DNA of 64,000 bases. It comes from Ostrinia nubilalis (Eukaryota; Arthropoda; Insecta; Lepidoptera; Crambidae). The stretch's first letter is position 1, and the number at the start of each line of letters is the position of its first letter. The notes beneath the pieces are model-generated. The model saw nothing but the letters and a program-made list of their open reading frames with translations, was not told where the DNA came from and searched no databases. Below, in pieces: positions 35,851-49,900 of the stretch. Both the position numbers and the translations under genes were made by a program. Where the stretch lies: NCBI RefSeq assembly GCF_963855985.1, contig NC_087100.1:6111001-6175000 (forward strand), in the 5' to 3' direction.

Positions 35851-36920
35851 CCAAACTGAAATAAATATTCATCAATTTAATCGATTAGTCGAATTAGTGC
35901 AAAATATACATGTAGGAATGACCTAAATAATAAGCCTTTCACGAAGATCCCTAAGTTCGCTTATGCACGCGTCGTTTAATAAACCTATGGTTGAACTTAG
36001 ATCATGTTATTAGAGACCTACATTTGTCGAGAGCGAAGTAGCATCATGGTCGTGTTAAAACTCATAAAACTCATTTATTTTAAAGTAGGCTTTTAAAAAG
36101 CACTTTTACACGTCCCAGTATTAACCCTACCACTGCTTCAGAACTATAAATGGGCCAGTACTGTTGGTTTGATGTGCGTGCTAAGCAGCAGTTGCTGGTC
36201 GTGTTTCTACTGTAACCAGCTAATAGCCTAGTAGGTAAGCAACCGTCTGTTTACGAGCGTTGCGTAATCGCAATAATCAGAACGCGTGATAGCGACAATT
36301 AAGACTAATCGCGTCGCCACAACAGCTGTTATAGCGCAATAATGAGAGATGAATGGGACCAGGCGGCTACTGCTGCGGCAGTTTCATTGGACCGATACAA
36401 AACAATTCACTTGGAATTATGAATTAAACAATTAAACAAGCTTAAACGTTATGCCTATATCTTTTTGTTTTCAGTCTAGAACTCTATTAGATGGATTAAT
36501 TTAGTAGAAAATTGCATTAGCCATTTTGTAACGAGTCAAAACAAATTGGTGGATCAATCATAATCTGTAACTTTTAGGTTTTATAATTACCTACTTAAGT
36601 TTTTAATTACTATGTTAGAAACAGCTGTAGGAAACAAAAGCTAAAATTGACGTCAATAGCATGCGGCGTCGGCGGATTAAACCAATACCACATCCTCTCG
36701 CTAATGATGCTCTTAGGATGTATATGATTCATTAAGATCTTTTCCCTAGAACTTGGGTTCCAAATGTTATTATTACAAATACTCAATACAATAGCATCAC
36801 ATGCCCTGTGACAAACAGAGAACAAGCCGAGACTGCGGCGCGCTGGCGCCTCGCGGGTTATCGCGGGTCACAGCTGCGCATCAATGGCAGCTGCCGCGTC
36901 CTATCGCCCATTGATACCTA
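35851..36920. other. Non-coding stretch
   Basis: No gene recognised. A GC-rich patch lies at about 36,830-36,900. Confidence 0.35.
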
Positions 36921-37260
36921 TTATGCGAGTGACGCCATCCGTGTTTGCAAGTCTCCAGCTCTTAAACTAGAGCGAGTACTAGTTCTAGGGCCAGATTCAG
37001 CACCTTAGATTAAATAGAAAACGCGCAGGCAGTGATGCCGTCAGTGTTTGCGAGTCCAGCCTTCAGCTTTAAAACAACAGCGAGTTAGGTACTAGTTTGA
37101 GGGCCAAATACAAATGGGAAACGCAGACTCATATGCGAGTGACGCCATCCGTGTTTGTAACCTAGAGTTAGTTTTAGTTCTGAGGCCAGATTTAGTCCTA
37201 GTTAGGTACCTAAGTCCTGTGCGTCATGTGTCAATGGGTAACGGAGCCTCACATCGAACA
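36921..37260 (+). repeat. Diverged tandem repeat, about 105-bp period, three units
   Basis: The string 'gtgacgccatccgtgtttg' occurs near 36,929, 37,032 (as gtgatgccgtcagtgtttg) and 37,139. Each is followed by a 'ctag...agttctagggccaga'-like segment. Spacings are 103 and 107 bp. An old, diverged local amplification. Confidence 0.7.
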
Positions 37261-40200
37261 TTGATCTTGAGTTTAAAAATTAGGGCTACCTAGATCTGGT
37301 TCTACGAACTAGTAGGTTATAGTTCTATATTTAGCCCCCAGGTAGCATTATGTATCCTTGGGCAGTCCGATGCCGACACCTTTGGACCATTGTCGACTCT
37401 GTGTCTAATTACTTCTGAATATCAGCAACGCGCAAATAATTACGCAAGTTCTGTTTAACAGTTAAACTTGTTTATTTAATCTGACTTCCTGCTGTACAAA
37501 GTACCTTAAGGTGCTAATGTCGGCGTCAAATTTTAATTGACTTCGTGGAATTGGCAGTCATAGCCGCTGACCGCTGATATAAGCGTTCTCGTATGGAGTT
37601 TATAGCGGGTCGTATTACTCGGGGCACGCGGGTCGGGTCGCGCGGCGCCGGCGCGTCCTCTCGTTGCACTCAGTTTGAACTAAGGCTTGTTGAAGTTTAT
37701 GTAGATTTCGGTCTGAAGAAAGTTTTATTACGGGGCGATCAAAAACCTGGTAGTGTGAAAACTCTACTAATTAAAAGCGCTAGGTGAATTTTCATATCCA
37801 ACTTTCGAAAGAAAACTGTTAATTTAATCATTTACAGATACGAGTGCGTTATTAATAGCTGTAGACTATGGCTTTATTACTGAATCTTCTTACGCAAATA
37901 CGGATGAAAAGAAAACCAATGTTCACTCTAGCATCAATTGATAAATGGAATAAGTTGCTAAGAGTACCGGTTTTCCGGCTTTTACTAGGCCACCACCACA
38001 CCACCACATTGCTACTTCACTTAAGAATATGACAGCATCAAAATAACTATACTTGAAGTTTGAACATATACTTTGAATCTCACTTAAAGGGGTTTCGAAT
38101 AAAAATAGGGTTATAAATATGTCAAAAGTTCACATTCCGATCATTTATGAGTTTCACTAAATCAGTATTGAAATTAACGAGACATTCGATAATTTCCAAA
38201 TACCACTCAATGAGGTCAAGTTAGATGCGGTTTGGCGCCAAAACCGCCCAGCTGCGCGAGCGCAACTATTTGCGGAAAACCAGCGTCGCATAAATACGCC
38301 ACATTCTGTAGTGATGGGACCAGTAACTTGATTTTAACGTGCAAAAACTGATTCGAAATTACATATTCCATAACATACATTCATGAATAGGTGAAGACAT
38401 AGGTGCTTTATCATTACTTTGCCGGCAATATACTTCTAGATTAATAGATTTCAATTTATTGCCCGCCATAGATATTAATTGTACGAGTTCGGTATAATGA
38501 GTTTTATTTATTGTTGTGTATTTCCAATCATAAATTCGATACCGCCTTAGGATAGCTAAACCTTATAAAATTGTGATTGAAGTTTAATATTGTAAGTCAC
38601 GATTACAAAATGATAAATCGGAAACCAAATCGATTAATTTGATATTAATTTGGCGATCCCATCACTAGAGCCGTGTAACTCGGTGGCGAGTCGTCGTGGC
38701 CTCAATCAACTCGAAGTCAATTCAATCGGATGATTAATTGCATTTTCGACACTTACAAGTATTGTATGCAACTTGACAGCTAGCACGTCTGGCGACTGAA
38801 CTTATCCAGTACAAGTATACTTTTATTTATTCATCAGCCATTTTGAGTCCCAGACTTTCTTTTCGGACTGAATACTCTCTTTCATCCATTTCCTAGCTTT
38901 AATACGAGTACACTATTGATTTCAAATTTTTACCTTTAAAGTCGGTGCATGTTTGAAGCTCACAACTATAGCCAAATAGAGTTTGAAGTAGGTAAAATAA
39001 CCTACGACAATAACATTAAGGACTACATAGACAGATAAGTTTGTTAAAGTAAAAATACAGTTTGAGAGTAGAGTACTTACTTTATGGGAGTGGAGAATGC
39101 ATTTAATACTTCTCTCAAAACAAATAGTCATGCCTGTTAAATGAAGAAGGATCATTAATAAAATACAGTCACAAAACAAAATGAACTAACTGCCTTCGGT
39201 GCAACTTTGAATTGATTGAAAACGTTTTCAATGAACAGACTCGATTAATCATTTACACCTCTGGGGCAAATAGAATTGGTTTGTGCTTATTAGGACGCTT
39301 AGGTACATGTACAAAACTTTTATAATGCAATAGACTTTACTATGTTGGTCATAACAACCTCTATGTATTAAGTACTAATATTTAGGTAGAATAATACGGA
39401 AGAAAGGGTCAACTAAAAGATCAACTCAAACCAACCCTTCACAGGCGAATGGTAGGGGCAAAGGCGAGAAAAACATTACAATTAAAAACGCGATAGACGT
39501 TCACGTGGACTAAAGTCTAAAAGATAATTAGGACATTGCTATATGCAGACTTCAGTGTATGTGAAAAGTCTACGAAAACACTTACGGAAATACGGAAAAT
39601 ACGGAAGCCTAGGCTATGTTCAGCAGTGGATGTATTTTATGCTTCAGTTCGTTACGTTCAGTCTTAAAAGTTGTAATTCTGGCAAGACCAAATATCGCGT
39701 AAATTGAAGTACCTAATATCACGTAATACTTAAAAAATGAAATTCTGATTAGAGCCTTCTTACAACTTTAATCATGCCGGAGAGCGGTCCATCAAAACAA
39801 TCTGTTTACCGCTGCGCACGTGTCCGCGCGCAGGCGCAGCCGTGCTCATTAATGTTTATTGTGATTTAGTACCATCATTACCTGTTTTGGAACAAACATC
39901 GACATGTTCTGTGCTGTCAATGATCAGATGATGATGATGTATTTGCGGAAAAGGGCTAACACAAGAGCCATAGTTTTCTTTCGTTTAATAGTTTTCATGA
40001 ATTTTATCCATAATTGGTTGAAGGTTTTCGACCGTATCATGTTTAAATAATAAAAAATATACTAAAGGGAAAGCTGCCTAGCTACCACCCTTAGTTCATT
40101 ATCTACTTACTTAAGAATGGTAAGGTACACGCAACGATGTTATTTATTTAAATGAAATACTAGAACTCGATAATTATGTTAATTGACATTCCAATTATGT

Positions 40201-40899
40201 GTTCTATTCTTAGAATAATGATTTATCATAATAAATTGATCACGTAGTACCAATCACGTAGTATCGTATTTACTTACATAACGTGAAATGGACGAAGTTA
40301 AGGAAAAGTTATACGAGTGAAAAACAGCTAAAATTCGGAAAATCTATACTAGTTTAGACTGCTTGATAAAAAAATTACTGTATGTCATAGAGATTGTTTC
40401 TTAAAATATCTATAACTTTGAATCATTTTAATTTATCGCCTCATTTTAAAAAAGTCAACTTAACTTTTCCATTTTGAAGAACCAAATGGGATATAAATAA
40501 CTGAGCAAATTAAACTTTCCACAAAAATATCCTTGGAATATTTGTGAATATCGAAAAAAAATATACCGAGATTGGTAAACAACAGCTGTCTATAATATAT
40601 TCGTACATAAATGTATAATGTGTCAGCTGAACGGCCTTGCCAAGTAACTGTTTCGGAGTCGAGAACCGGCGCCATTACTTATGTAAATCGATTTGATTCT
40701 ATAACGAATTGACGCCACATCGCTATTCGGTTGCTGGGCAGGTATTTTGTAATATTCTACTCGATATTGTTATTTGATAGCTTCTATCGCGTAACTACCA
40801 ACAAGTTTCTTATGAGACCATAAGTTATTGCACTTAAATCCATACCTGTAACACGAACATAAGGGAAAAGTACTAAACTGTGCAGAAAACTTTAAATTT
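37261..40899. other. Non-coding stretch
   Basis: No gene supported. A short relic of the LINE 3' end ('ggctatgttcagcagtgg') lies at about 39,611-39,630. A GC-rich patch at about 37,595-37,665 has no recognisable content. Confidence 0.4.
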
Positions 40900-40941
40900 A
40901 TTGCAAGACTTACAAGTCTTGTAAGTATATTGTCTTGCAAT
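40900..40941. repeat. Nested inverted repeat (cruciform-like)
   Basis: The outer arms ATTGCAAGAC (40,900-40,909) and GTCTTGCAAT (40,932-40,941) pair. Directly inside lies a near-perfect palindrome made of ACTTACAAG and CTTGTAAGT. Confidence 0.75.
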
Positions 40942-43900
40942 ATACCTAAGTTCAAGGAGTTTCTTAAGCGTGTATTGTGATATCAAATCAAACTTCAACT
41001 TTACTGTCTCTAGAAAAACCCAAGTGTAATAAAGTTTGATCTGTATCACAGGTATTTTCATTTAAAATATGCATACATTTCCATAATAGAAATCTAAATT
41101 ATTATGTAAAGAATTTCTTTGCGTCACGATTGTGGAAACAGCGCACGTGTTTGTTTCCAACTGATTTAATTCGACTGGTATTTATATCGATCCTCCTAAA
41201 TGGAATTTGAGGATAATGCAAATTATTATTTATAATTAAGCTACGTAGCAACATCTGCAAGGTTTATCCTTGCAGTTGGTTTGCCTTTATGAGTAAAGAA
41301 ATAAGAATTATAATTGAGTGTATGAATGCATTTGTAAGTGAGGCTGGCCGTTACTGCGGCCTTGCACCTGGCAGCTGGCGCCGAATCTCGGTCAACCGCT
41401 GCTGACGTCACACCCGGAACCACATACTTACTTAAAAGTATACAAACCAAAGATTTAGTTTTTGCTTGATTGTCAAAAAGATTCTATAACTGTTTTAGTT
41501 CGAACCATATTGGCGGAGAATCTTTTTACCCTTAAATATTTATGTAACTGGAAAAAATACTAATAAAGAAACGGTTCCGCTCAAATATCTTAATAAATTC
41601 TATATCAATACTGTATCCAGTATCCTGTTTTAAAAGTAGCTTACAAAGTAACAGAAACCAGTAACGCAATAAGCAATTCAAAAGTATAGAGTTTAAAATC
41701 CTAAAAAGGCGTCTTTAAAATTTCACACGTTTATCGTAAAGTGGTGTAACGTTTGTATTTTCGTAAATCTTTTATTTAAGTGGGCCCCGTCATTTGGAAG
41801 TGTCAACAATTTGTTTGACATGTGTCCGGATTATGGGCCGTAAACCGTAATATTTACGACAAAATGTATTGAATTTTAAACGGCTTGCAGTTGTCGACTG
41901 TTTCGGGCTACGGCGCGATTAGGAGAAACTTAAACATAACACATTAACGACCAAAGAACGTAATGCCACGGATATTAATGATGTGGAAAAACATTTATTC
42001 TCGAAATCTATTAATTATAACTTAATGGCCACAATAAACTTAAGGAATCAGTTTTCATCACACTTCGTTAATAGATATAATCTTTAATAAGGCACTAAAA
42101 TCATATCGTATCAAGTTGCAATATGAATGAGAATACAAGGTGCTTTTTTTTTCTATTTTTCAGGTAGTAAATTGTTACTTTGATGGTTTTTTATCACAAG
42201 TAAACTAAAGTTGAGACAATACAACTATGTAAATTACTTTAGGAATTCAATAGAAATGAGCGCATTCATTGTAAATCCAATCATGGCTCAACCCACGCGC
42301 CATAGCGATAGAGTCATAAAGCCGTTCAAAGCGAAACATTTATTTTTCCACGGGTCTAACCTCTGACCCCCACCTCTTGAGCAACGATTTAACCTTTGGC
42401 CAAACGAGTCGCTTGGATAATGTTAGCTTTAGCTTTTGCTTGCAGTAACTTACAGTCGATGCACATAAAACTGTACATCTTAGTTGCGAAACAGCTCGTA
42501 TTACAAGTAAATAAGATGCCTCTGTGTTTAGCTTGATGTGCTGTCTCTACTATACAGACGTCTGCTCGTAACTCTTTACCACTTTACGGTTTAATAATAA
42601 AACAGATCGATTGTAGACCGCCTCACGGAACTAATCCCACAACAAAGAGTTACTGAGCAACATCCATAAAGTTTTTATAAGCACAAATTTTAATAGACTC
42701 AAACAATAGTTTCGCCGTGTTCTAGCACTGAAGTGCCTTATGACCCCGCAATTAAACCAGGGTTGTAAAACGACCATCAAACTCACTCAAGATGAGTGTA
42801 TCGCCGCCACAAACATAGAAAACTTACGGAAATCTCTTGAAGTTTTGTAACCTCTGTTATATCTTCGCGGTTAAGATTCAAATTTCTTTGAATTAGTTGA
42901 CAGAGGTGGAAAACGTGTGGTATTGTGTAAAATCCGACCGCCCCATAAATTATGCAGAGTATGACAGAATGTGTTGGTTGCAAGAGTTTACGATCGGAAA
43001 CACCGAGACACATGATTAACTCACTCTGTTTGTGAGGCAAAGAACGCCTTTGCTAACCCTTTTGAAAAATCTAATCTAACTAACAATAACGTCATTTGTG
43101 CAAGTCCTATATTATAATGACATTATGAAAACTTAAGCCCTGCATAAAGAAGCAAGAAAATTTTAGGAAAATAATTATTATAAAATAAGAAAACATTCTT
43201 AAAATAAATAGAGACAAAAGATGCCATAGATAAGCTTGAATGGATCTCGAGAAATCTCGAAAGTAAACCAATATAGTAGAGCAGCGTGAATCCTGATATG
43301 CCTTATGTAGAGCAACAGTATTTTTTCTAAACCTTATCAGCAAAACTACTTTCGAACTCTTAAGTTGTGAGGAATCTTGACTGAAATGGCGTTAGTTGAC
43401 GTTATCGCGGTCGTAAGTGCGAAATGATTTAATGGAATAGTTTTTAGTGTTAGAGACATTATTCACACCCAAGCCACAAGTCAAAATATTGAGTCCTTAT
43501 CGATAGCCCTTTTTGTCGCATTTAAACACGAGTAAAGTAGTTTATTAAGAGATTGTTTTGAGTTTTTAAATTGAATTGCATCGTGGACATAGTAAATTAT
43601 CCTAGCTTTTTAGAATGTTTTAACTGAAGGAAATAATACATTTCAAGTACAATGTCGCAATAGCTTTACAAGAACATACCTATGCTATGCATAGCATTTA
43701 GTACATAGTTGGAATAAGCCACTTTTTTACCTAGTTGATCTATAAAAGTATCTCATTGTATTTCCATCTACTGATAGTTATCAAATCTGGTTAGTATAGG
43801 AGCAAATTCCTGTGTCCAAGTGGGCAGCTGGCGCGGTCACGTGCGCCGGTCACGACGGACGGGCCCACGAATTGAGCATCACGACTCGTGAGCATGTTCA

Positions 43901-44397
43901 ATAAGAAAAAACTGTGTACTTAGCTGGTGACTTAGTTGTTACACGGTAGTTTCGTGACTTCAATGTTTCTGGTTCGATTGAGTAAAACAAAGTGTGTGAG
44001 AATTACTTTCTCATCGCAGATGTGCGCAGTTCGCAAAAACTCGACCATGTTTTGTGTCAAATTGGAGCAAGTCATCCTTGATCCTGCTGCTTTGAGATCA
44101 CAACACAAATAGGTAATTTAAACTTGAACATTGGTATTGGCTAAAATTTCGCGATGGTAACGGTGGTAGAATTTGACTTTGTTAAAGTCCATTAGAGATT
44201 TTCCGACTTCTGGCACATGAAGCAAATGGATGCCTGTTTAACAAGCAATTTGTTATTCGTCTGCAAGTTTATTCTCAAGTAATGCCAAGTGTGGCGGCGC
44301 TGGATAGCGCATGTTTACTGACAGCCGGCGCCTGCGACGCCTCAAGCACGTGGTAACAGTAACCAGAACTATTTGTGCTCGCATGATCCTGCGCAGC
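40942..44397. other. Non-coding stretch up to the retroelement
   Basis: No gene supported. GC-rich patches occur near 41,350-41,420, 43,815-43,880 and 44,290-44,400. The last is the insertion target of the retroelement. Confidence 0.4.
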
Positions 44398-44401
44398 CGC
44401 G

Positions 44402-44746
44402 TGTTACGTAGTGGAAGCGAAACTAAGGTTTTTAAAAACTAACTTTAATAGTACAACTGGTTAATATGAGATTTGGGATACGACTGATACAACTGAACTA
44501 GAACTAAGGAGTTTTGGGTATTTAAGGATTCGGGAATGGTGGGGATACACTTATGAGTAAAGTCGTTATCGTGAGAATAGTAAACAATCATTAAGAATAA
44601 TAAACAATCATTAAGTAATGATACAATTAAATTATGGGAATGGTAAACAAATCATTTAAGAATAAAGATAGTTAATTAATTAGTGTACATACAAACAAAT
44701 AGTAATTACAATATCAAGTACTTATTCTAAATGCTATTATCTAACA
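44402..44746 (-). repeat. 3' LTR
   Basis: 345 bp, the same as 52,464-52,808. Ends are TGTTA/TAACA. On the minus strand an ATTAAA poly(A)-signal candidate lies at 44,444-44,449, about 50 nt after the position matching the start site (44,494), so transcripts could end in this LTR. Confidence 0.95.
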
Positions 44747-44757
44747 CCTCCCCCCTT
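44747..44757 (-). promoter_or_regulatory. Polypurine tract
   Basis: Reads AAGGGGGGAGG on the minus strand and lies directly against the 3' LTR, where plus-strand DNA synthesis is primed. The env stop codon (44,756-44,758) overlaps its first bases. Confidence 0.9.
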
Positions 44758-46634
44758 AGAACAAAGATTGGGCTGTTTTGCCCAAGGTTTGAGGATTGGG
44801 CGTTGCAGTGGGCGATTCGTCTTCGTCTTCAGATATAGAAGTTGTTGTATGATGAAGTGAAGCCATGGGTATTTGTACATGCTGTCGTCGTTGAGATCTG
44901 TCGAAACAGTTATTAAAAATTTGTATACACCCGCTACGATGACGTGTAGAGTTTGTGCGGAACATCTTGAATATGTTGATCTTGCAGCATTTAAAACATG
45001 TGAATATTAGTAGTAAAAATCCCATTATAAAACTGATATAGGAAAATTTTGACGAATGTTTTTCTATGAAGTTTTCCTTTTGATTTATGTGTTTCGTCTG
45101 TATCTTAATTTCTTCTTTTAATGTTTTCAGTGAGTCTAGTGGTATGTTGTTAATTTTTATGGGTATTAACTCCAGTGATGGTTCTTGTTTGGAGTATTCT
45201 GGAATACAAATGGTTTCTAAATCCACAGTTATGATAGGATGGCTGGTGTTATAGGTCTTCCCGTTTTCAGCTGAGATTGTCGTTAATGCTGTATACATTT
45301 TACAATTCTCTTCTAGCGAAATGATGCCTGTCCCGGATATTTCACCATGGGTGGTTTTGTCGCCGCATTCCAATGCATATGGAGTTTTATGCTGTAGGAT
45401 GAAGATCCACTTATTCGACTTTATTTCTTGGAAAGTGTTGATGTACGCTGAGAAAGTTGCGACTTCGCAGATGTCAGGAACATTTCTTGAAGTGGAGCTC
45501 AGGATCGACATTTCGCAGGTCGGTCTTGCGTTGACGTTGTAAACGATGAATTTGCAGACTTTCGTGTTCGATGTAAAGGTCTTGCAATCAGCTAGTGAGT
45601 TTGTGATTGCGTACTGTTGCCTTGTAGTACTAGTGGCAATGTAAGTTCGCTCGGGAAGGATAGTAGAATATAAGGATGAATCAGGATGGGATATAGGGAT
45701 GGAATATAGGTGATATAAAGTAAATTTATCATTTATGACTAAGGGAAATTTTAGAACATATACTAATTTGTTCATATAAATATATGAGCTGATAGAAGCC
45801 GACTCTAAGATTTGGTGAATATTGCTGAGAGTGACGGAGGCTACTAAGTTTCTGTTAGATCGGAATGAACCAGTTGACAATAGCTCTTTGTATAAACGAT
45901 TGGTTGATATGATCGAAGGATGTATTGCGCCAGATTTAATAAATAGTATACTACTTATTATGTCGTCTATATCTTTTTCTAAGGATGTAACTGCTTCGAG
46001 AATTTGGATAGCTACCGTTGACATTTCTTCTGAGATAGTTAGATTAAATAGTATTTTGTTAGTTGAATTAAAATATGAATTGATTTTTGCTAGATTTTCG
46101 TTGATTAGATGTTCATCGTAGGATATCTTTAAAATGGTTTCATTGAAATTGGTAATAGTAGATGAAATTATTTGTAACTGTTGATTGAGGATTTCATTGG
46201 TTGTGATCTGCTGTTTTTCTAAGAGTTGAATGCATTCATCATAATGTTTAGCATCCTTGGCATCAGGTGTACCAATAAGCCATTTTAGTAATGAACTAAG
46301 TCCGTCTAATAGCTCACGTTTGGTTCTTTTATTATTAGTATAAAGGCTAAGTTCATCGAGTCTAGTGTCGATTTTGTCTAAGTTTAATTTAATATAAGAA
46401 CTAGTGGTAATTGTACTAGGTAGGTTAGGATACCTTGATATTAGGGTTTGATAATTATAGGCAAGTCTTTTAAGAGAGTCTCGGCTTAGGAATAAAGGTT
46501 CTAGATTACGATAGATAACAAGTTTCCATGAATCATCTGTGATTAGTACATCTCCATCGTTTTGGAAGTAAAGCCCGGAATTGGAAGGGATTGGTGAGAT
46601 TTCGGTATTACCATCAACATATGTTGTGGAGTAC
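44756..46634 (-). CDS. env: env, exon 2 (envelope glycoprotein)
   Basis: About 625 codons run open from a splice acceptor (AG at 46,636-46,635) to a TAA at 44,756-44,758. No in-frame ATG exists before 46,024, but the protein clearly starts earlier. Upstream codons encode a polar ectodomain and a furin-type RTKR site at 46,316-46,327, followed by a short amphipathic GLSSLLKWLIG-like fusion region. This layout, a short N-terminal subunit of about 115 residues and a long C-terminal one, is that of insect errantivirus Env and baculovirus F proteins. Near the C-terminus a hydrophobic anchor (FIMGFLLLIFTCF) is followed by cysteines and a cytoplasmic tail of about 80 residues. Many N-glycosylation sequons are present in the ectodomain. 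It is predicted to be a membrane-fusion glycoprotein on the particle or cell surface. Start and signal peptide come from the leader exon at 52,275-52,306. Confidence 0.88.
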
Positions 46635-46640
46635 CTGGAA
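46635..46640 (-). promoter_or_regulatory. env splice acceptor
   Basis: Reads TTCCAG on the minus strand, followed by G-TAC. A stop codon lies about 20 nt upstream in the env frame and no ATG comes between, so env cannot start from local unspliced sequence. Joining to the leader donor at 52,274 restores one continuous frame. Confidence 0.75.
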
Positions 46641-46952
46641 TAATGAAATTTAGTTTATTTATTAATTATAAGTCTATTTACGAGATTCATAAAAAGTTTT
46701 GATATAAATGTATATTTTATATAGGATAATGTAAAATATTATTTTAATAAGTGAGCAAACTATGAAACTAAAGTAGGGATTATGTATTATTGTTTTGAAT
46801 TTTTCCATATTAAAGTCGTTGTTATTGATTGCAGGTATTGAGGTGGGATGTGCCATACATTGGGTCACCCTGGAAAGATAAAACGAATTCTAACTTATTT
46901 AAAACAATATAAGGATAGGTAAGACTAAAATTAATTATTTACATGAGGTGAA
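46641..46952 (-). other. pol-env spacer with a small AT-rich frame
   Basis: About 310 bp between the pol stop and the env acceptor. A minus-strand frame from an ATG at 46,856 to 46,674 would encode about 60 residues with a strongly hydrophobic middle. Very AT-rich DNA often gives such peptides by chance (Ile, Phe, Tyr, Lys), so I do not call it a gene. It probably serves as intron sequence and branch-point region for env splicing. Confidence 0.4.
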
Positions 46953-49900
46953 TTACGTGTCTCTGATGGAATCATGCAATGGCCTTAGGCGGTTTGCATG
47001 CACTAATTGATTCTTTCCAGATTTTTGAATGACGTAATTTTCGTTAAATCCTATTCTAATTATACTATAAGGTCCATCCCATTTGCTATCTAAGTTGTTG
47101 GGATTGGGTACCTTGAGCATTACTTTGTCACCGATATTAAATTTCGCTATGTTTTTAATATTATTGTCGTAACGTTCTTTAGCCTTTTCTTTCATATTAT
47201 CAAGGTTACGACGGGCTATTTCACGTGAGATTTTAAGTCTTTCGTTTAAGTCGCGTATGTAGTCATGTGTGGTGTAGTCGTTGTTTTCTTTGAGTGAATA
47301 TAGAGGACGAGGTTTGAAACCGAAAAGTAGTTCGTGAGGTGTGAGACCTGTAGACTGATTAATAGAGGTGTTATGACATATAACGGCAAATGGTATGATT
47401 TGATCCCAATTGGAAAGATTTCGTTTATGATACATTCTTATGTGATCTCGTAATGTCGCATGGAAACGTTCTAAAGAACCATTAGTTTGAGGATGATAGG
47501 CTGTACTAATAGTGTGACTTGAGCCAAGTAATTTCATGAGTTGTTTGATGACATTGTTAACGAATTCTGTGCCTTGATCAGAGTGGAATCTCTTGGGAGT
47601 GCCATAATGTTGGCAAAATGTCAGAAGATTTCTAGCTATGGTAATTGCTTGTTTATCAGGTATAGGATATGCTTGTACAAATCGAGTTAGGTCATCTTGT
47701 AGTGTCAAAATGTATTTATTGGATTCGTTAGTAGTATCTGAATAGGATACTAGATCAATCGTTACGCGTTCGAATGGTTCTGTTGAAGAAGATGTTATAA
47801 CCATTGGGGCTTTGTAAGTTTTTCTTTGGATTTTATTACGTTGACATATTTGACAATTATCTATGTATTCTTTGATCACGTCCGTCATTCCTTTCCAAAA
47901 GTATTCGTTTCTAATTTTACGAGTTGTTTCTACGATTCCGCGATGGCCAGATAAAGGATCATCGTGATACATTTTTAAGATTTGGGGAATTTCATCAGGA
48001 TTTGGTGTTTTAACTTTGTTTTCACATATGGTTATTTTACAATCATATGCGTCAGCAAGGTAGGCTGTGATATGTAATTGCTCGTTGCCTTTGAGTTTGC
48101 AAGTGGTATCGTTTTTCAATTCTGGAATGTGGAGTGTTTTGAAGTCGTTTTTCTGTAGACAGCTTAGAAGTGTTTTAAAATAACTTTCGGCGTCCCATGA
48201 ATCAAAATGAGTGGGTCTTGAACAGCCGAATATTAAGTTTTGGTTTTTGTTAGAAATTAATAAATCAACGTCGTAAAGTATCCGTTGTTTTTCGAGATAA
48301 GGGTCTACTTGAGAGCACTTGGATATCGCTTCGTTGAAAAGGTCGTTTTTGTCAGAAAGTTCACAAGAAATGGGAATAAGAATGTTTTTATGTTTGTCGT
48401 TTAAAAGGCAATCTGGAGAGGTTTGGAGATTAGGAGTGTCGAAGTTGTAAGAGGGGTTCTCTGAGAAATGTTGATAATTGATTTCTAAATAATCATCGGT
48501 CGTATCGGTATTTGAATTATGAGTTTCGTTATCGTCAGTGAGATCTATAACATTTGCGTTTAAGATTGGAGGTCGGGAGAGAGCATCTGCGTTGGTGTTG
48601 TTTTTGCCAGCTTTATAAATAACTTCGTATTCGTATTCTTCAAGCTTAAGGCGCCAGCGAACTAAACGACTACCTGGGTCTTTAATTGAAAAAAGCCATG
48701 TAAGAGGTTTGTGATCTGTAACTATTTTAAACTTTCTTCCAAACAAATACGGTCGAAAGTGCTTAACAGCCCAGACTATAGCCAATAATTCTCGTTCTAT
48801 AGTAGAATAGTTCGATTCGGCTTTATTTAAAGTTCTAGACGCGTATGCTATAGGTAGGTCCTTACCTATTTCACCTTGTGATAATACAGCGCCTATTGCA
48901 CTTATAGAGGCGTCAGTGGTCAAAATAAATTCTCTACTGAAATCAGGATATTGTAGTATAGGAGGACTAGTAAGGAGACGTTTACATTCGTCAAATGATG
49001 CTTGTTGTGTTTGACCCCAAATAAATGGAACGTCCTTTTTTAAGAGGCTAGTAAGTGGTTTTGTTATTTTGCTAAAATTCGATATGAAGCGACGGTAATA
49101 ACCCGTTAAGCCAAGAAAGGCTTTGATGTCTTTGCATGATTTAGGCGTGGGGAATTCTTGTACGGCCTTTATTTTATCGGGGTTTGGTTTTACACCTTCA
49201 TTGGATATGATGTGTCCTAGGTAAGCTACTTCGCGCCTAAGGAATTCGCACTTATCGGGTTGGATCTTAAGTTCGTATTTTCTAAGTCGTGAAAATACTT
49301 CGTGAAGCCTTTGTTCGTGTTCTTGAAGGCTTGAGGCGAAAATAACTATATCATCTAAGTACACAAAACATCTCTCGCCTTGAAGTCCACATAGAACAGA
49401 GTCCATGACCCGTTGGAAGGTTGCTGGTGCACTTTTAAGTCCAAAAGGCATTCTTTTGTACTCGTAGTGACCGTATGGAGTGCTAAATGCGGTCTTAGGA
49501 ATATCTTTGGGATCTACTTCGAGTTGGTGAAACCCAGATGCGAGGTCTAGGGTTGTAAAATATTGTGAGTGCCCTAATTTATCTAGAATGTCTGTAATGT
49601 TCGGCAGTGGGTAACTGTCACCGATTGTTACCTCATTTAATTTTCGGTAATCTATTACTAATCGCCATTTACGTTTACCCGAGGCATCTGTTTTTTTAGG
49701 GACAACCCAAATTGGGCTACTCCATGGAGAGGAACTTGGTCTGATTATATCTTGTTCTAGCATTTTTTGAACTTGAGTTTTGACTTCGTTTTCGTGAACT
49801 TGTGGGAATCGATATGTTTTAGTGTGAATGGGAGTGTCAGTTGTAGTAGTTATTTTGTGTTTTGTATGATTACTGAAAGATAAGGTGTCGCCTTCGAGGA

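Noticed and set aside
46022..46024. ATG at 46,024 as the env start
   Set aside because: The frame continues about 200 codons upstream through the furin-type site and N-terminal subunit; an internal start would lose the signal peptide and cleavage site.
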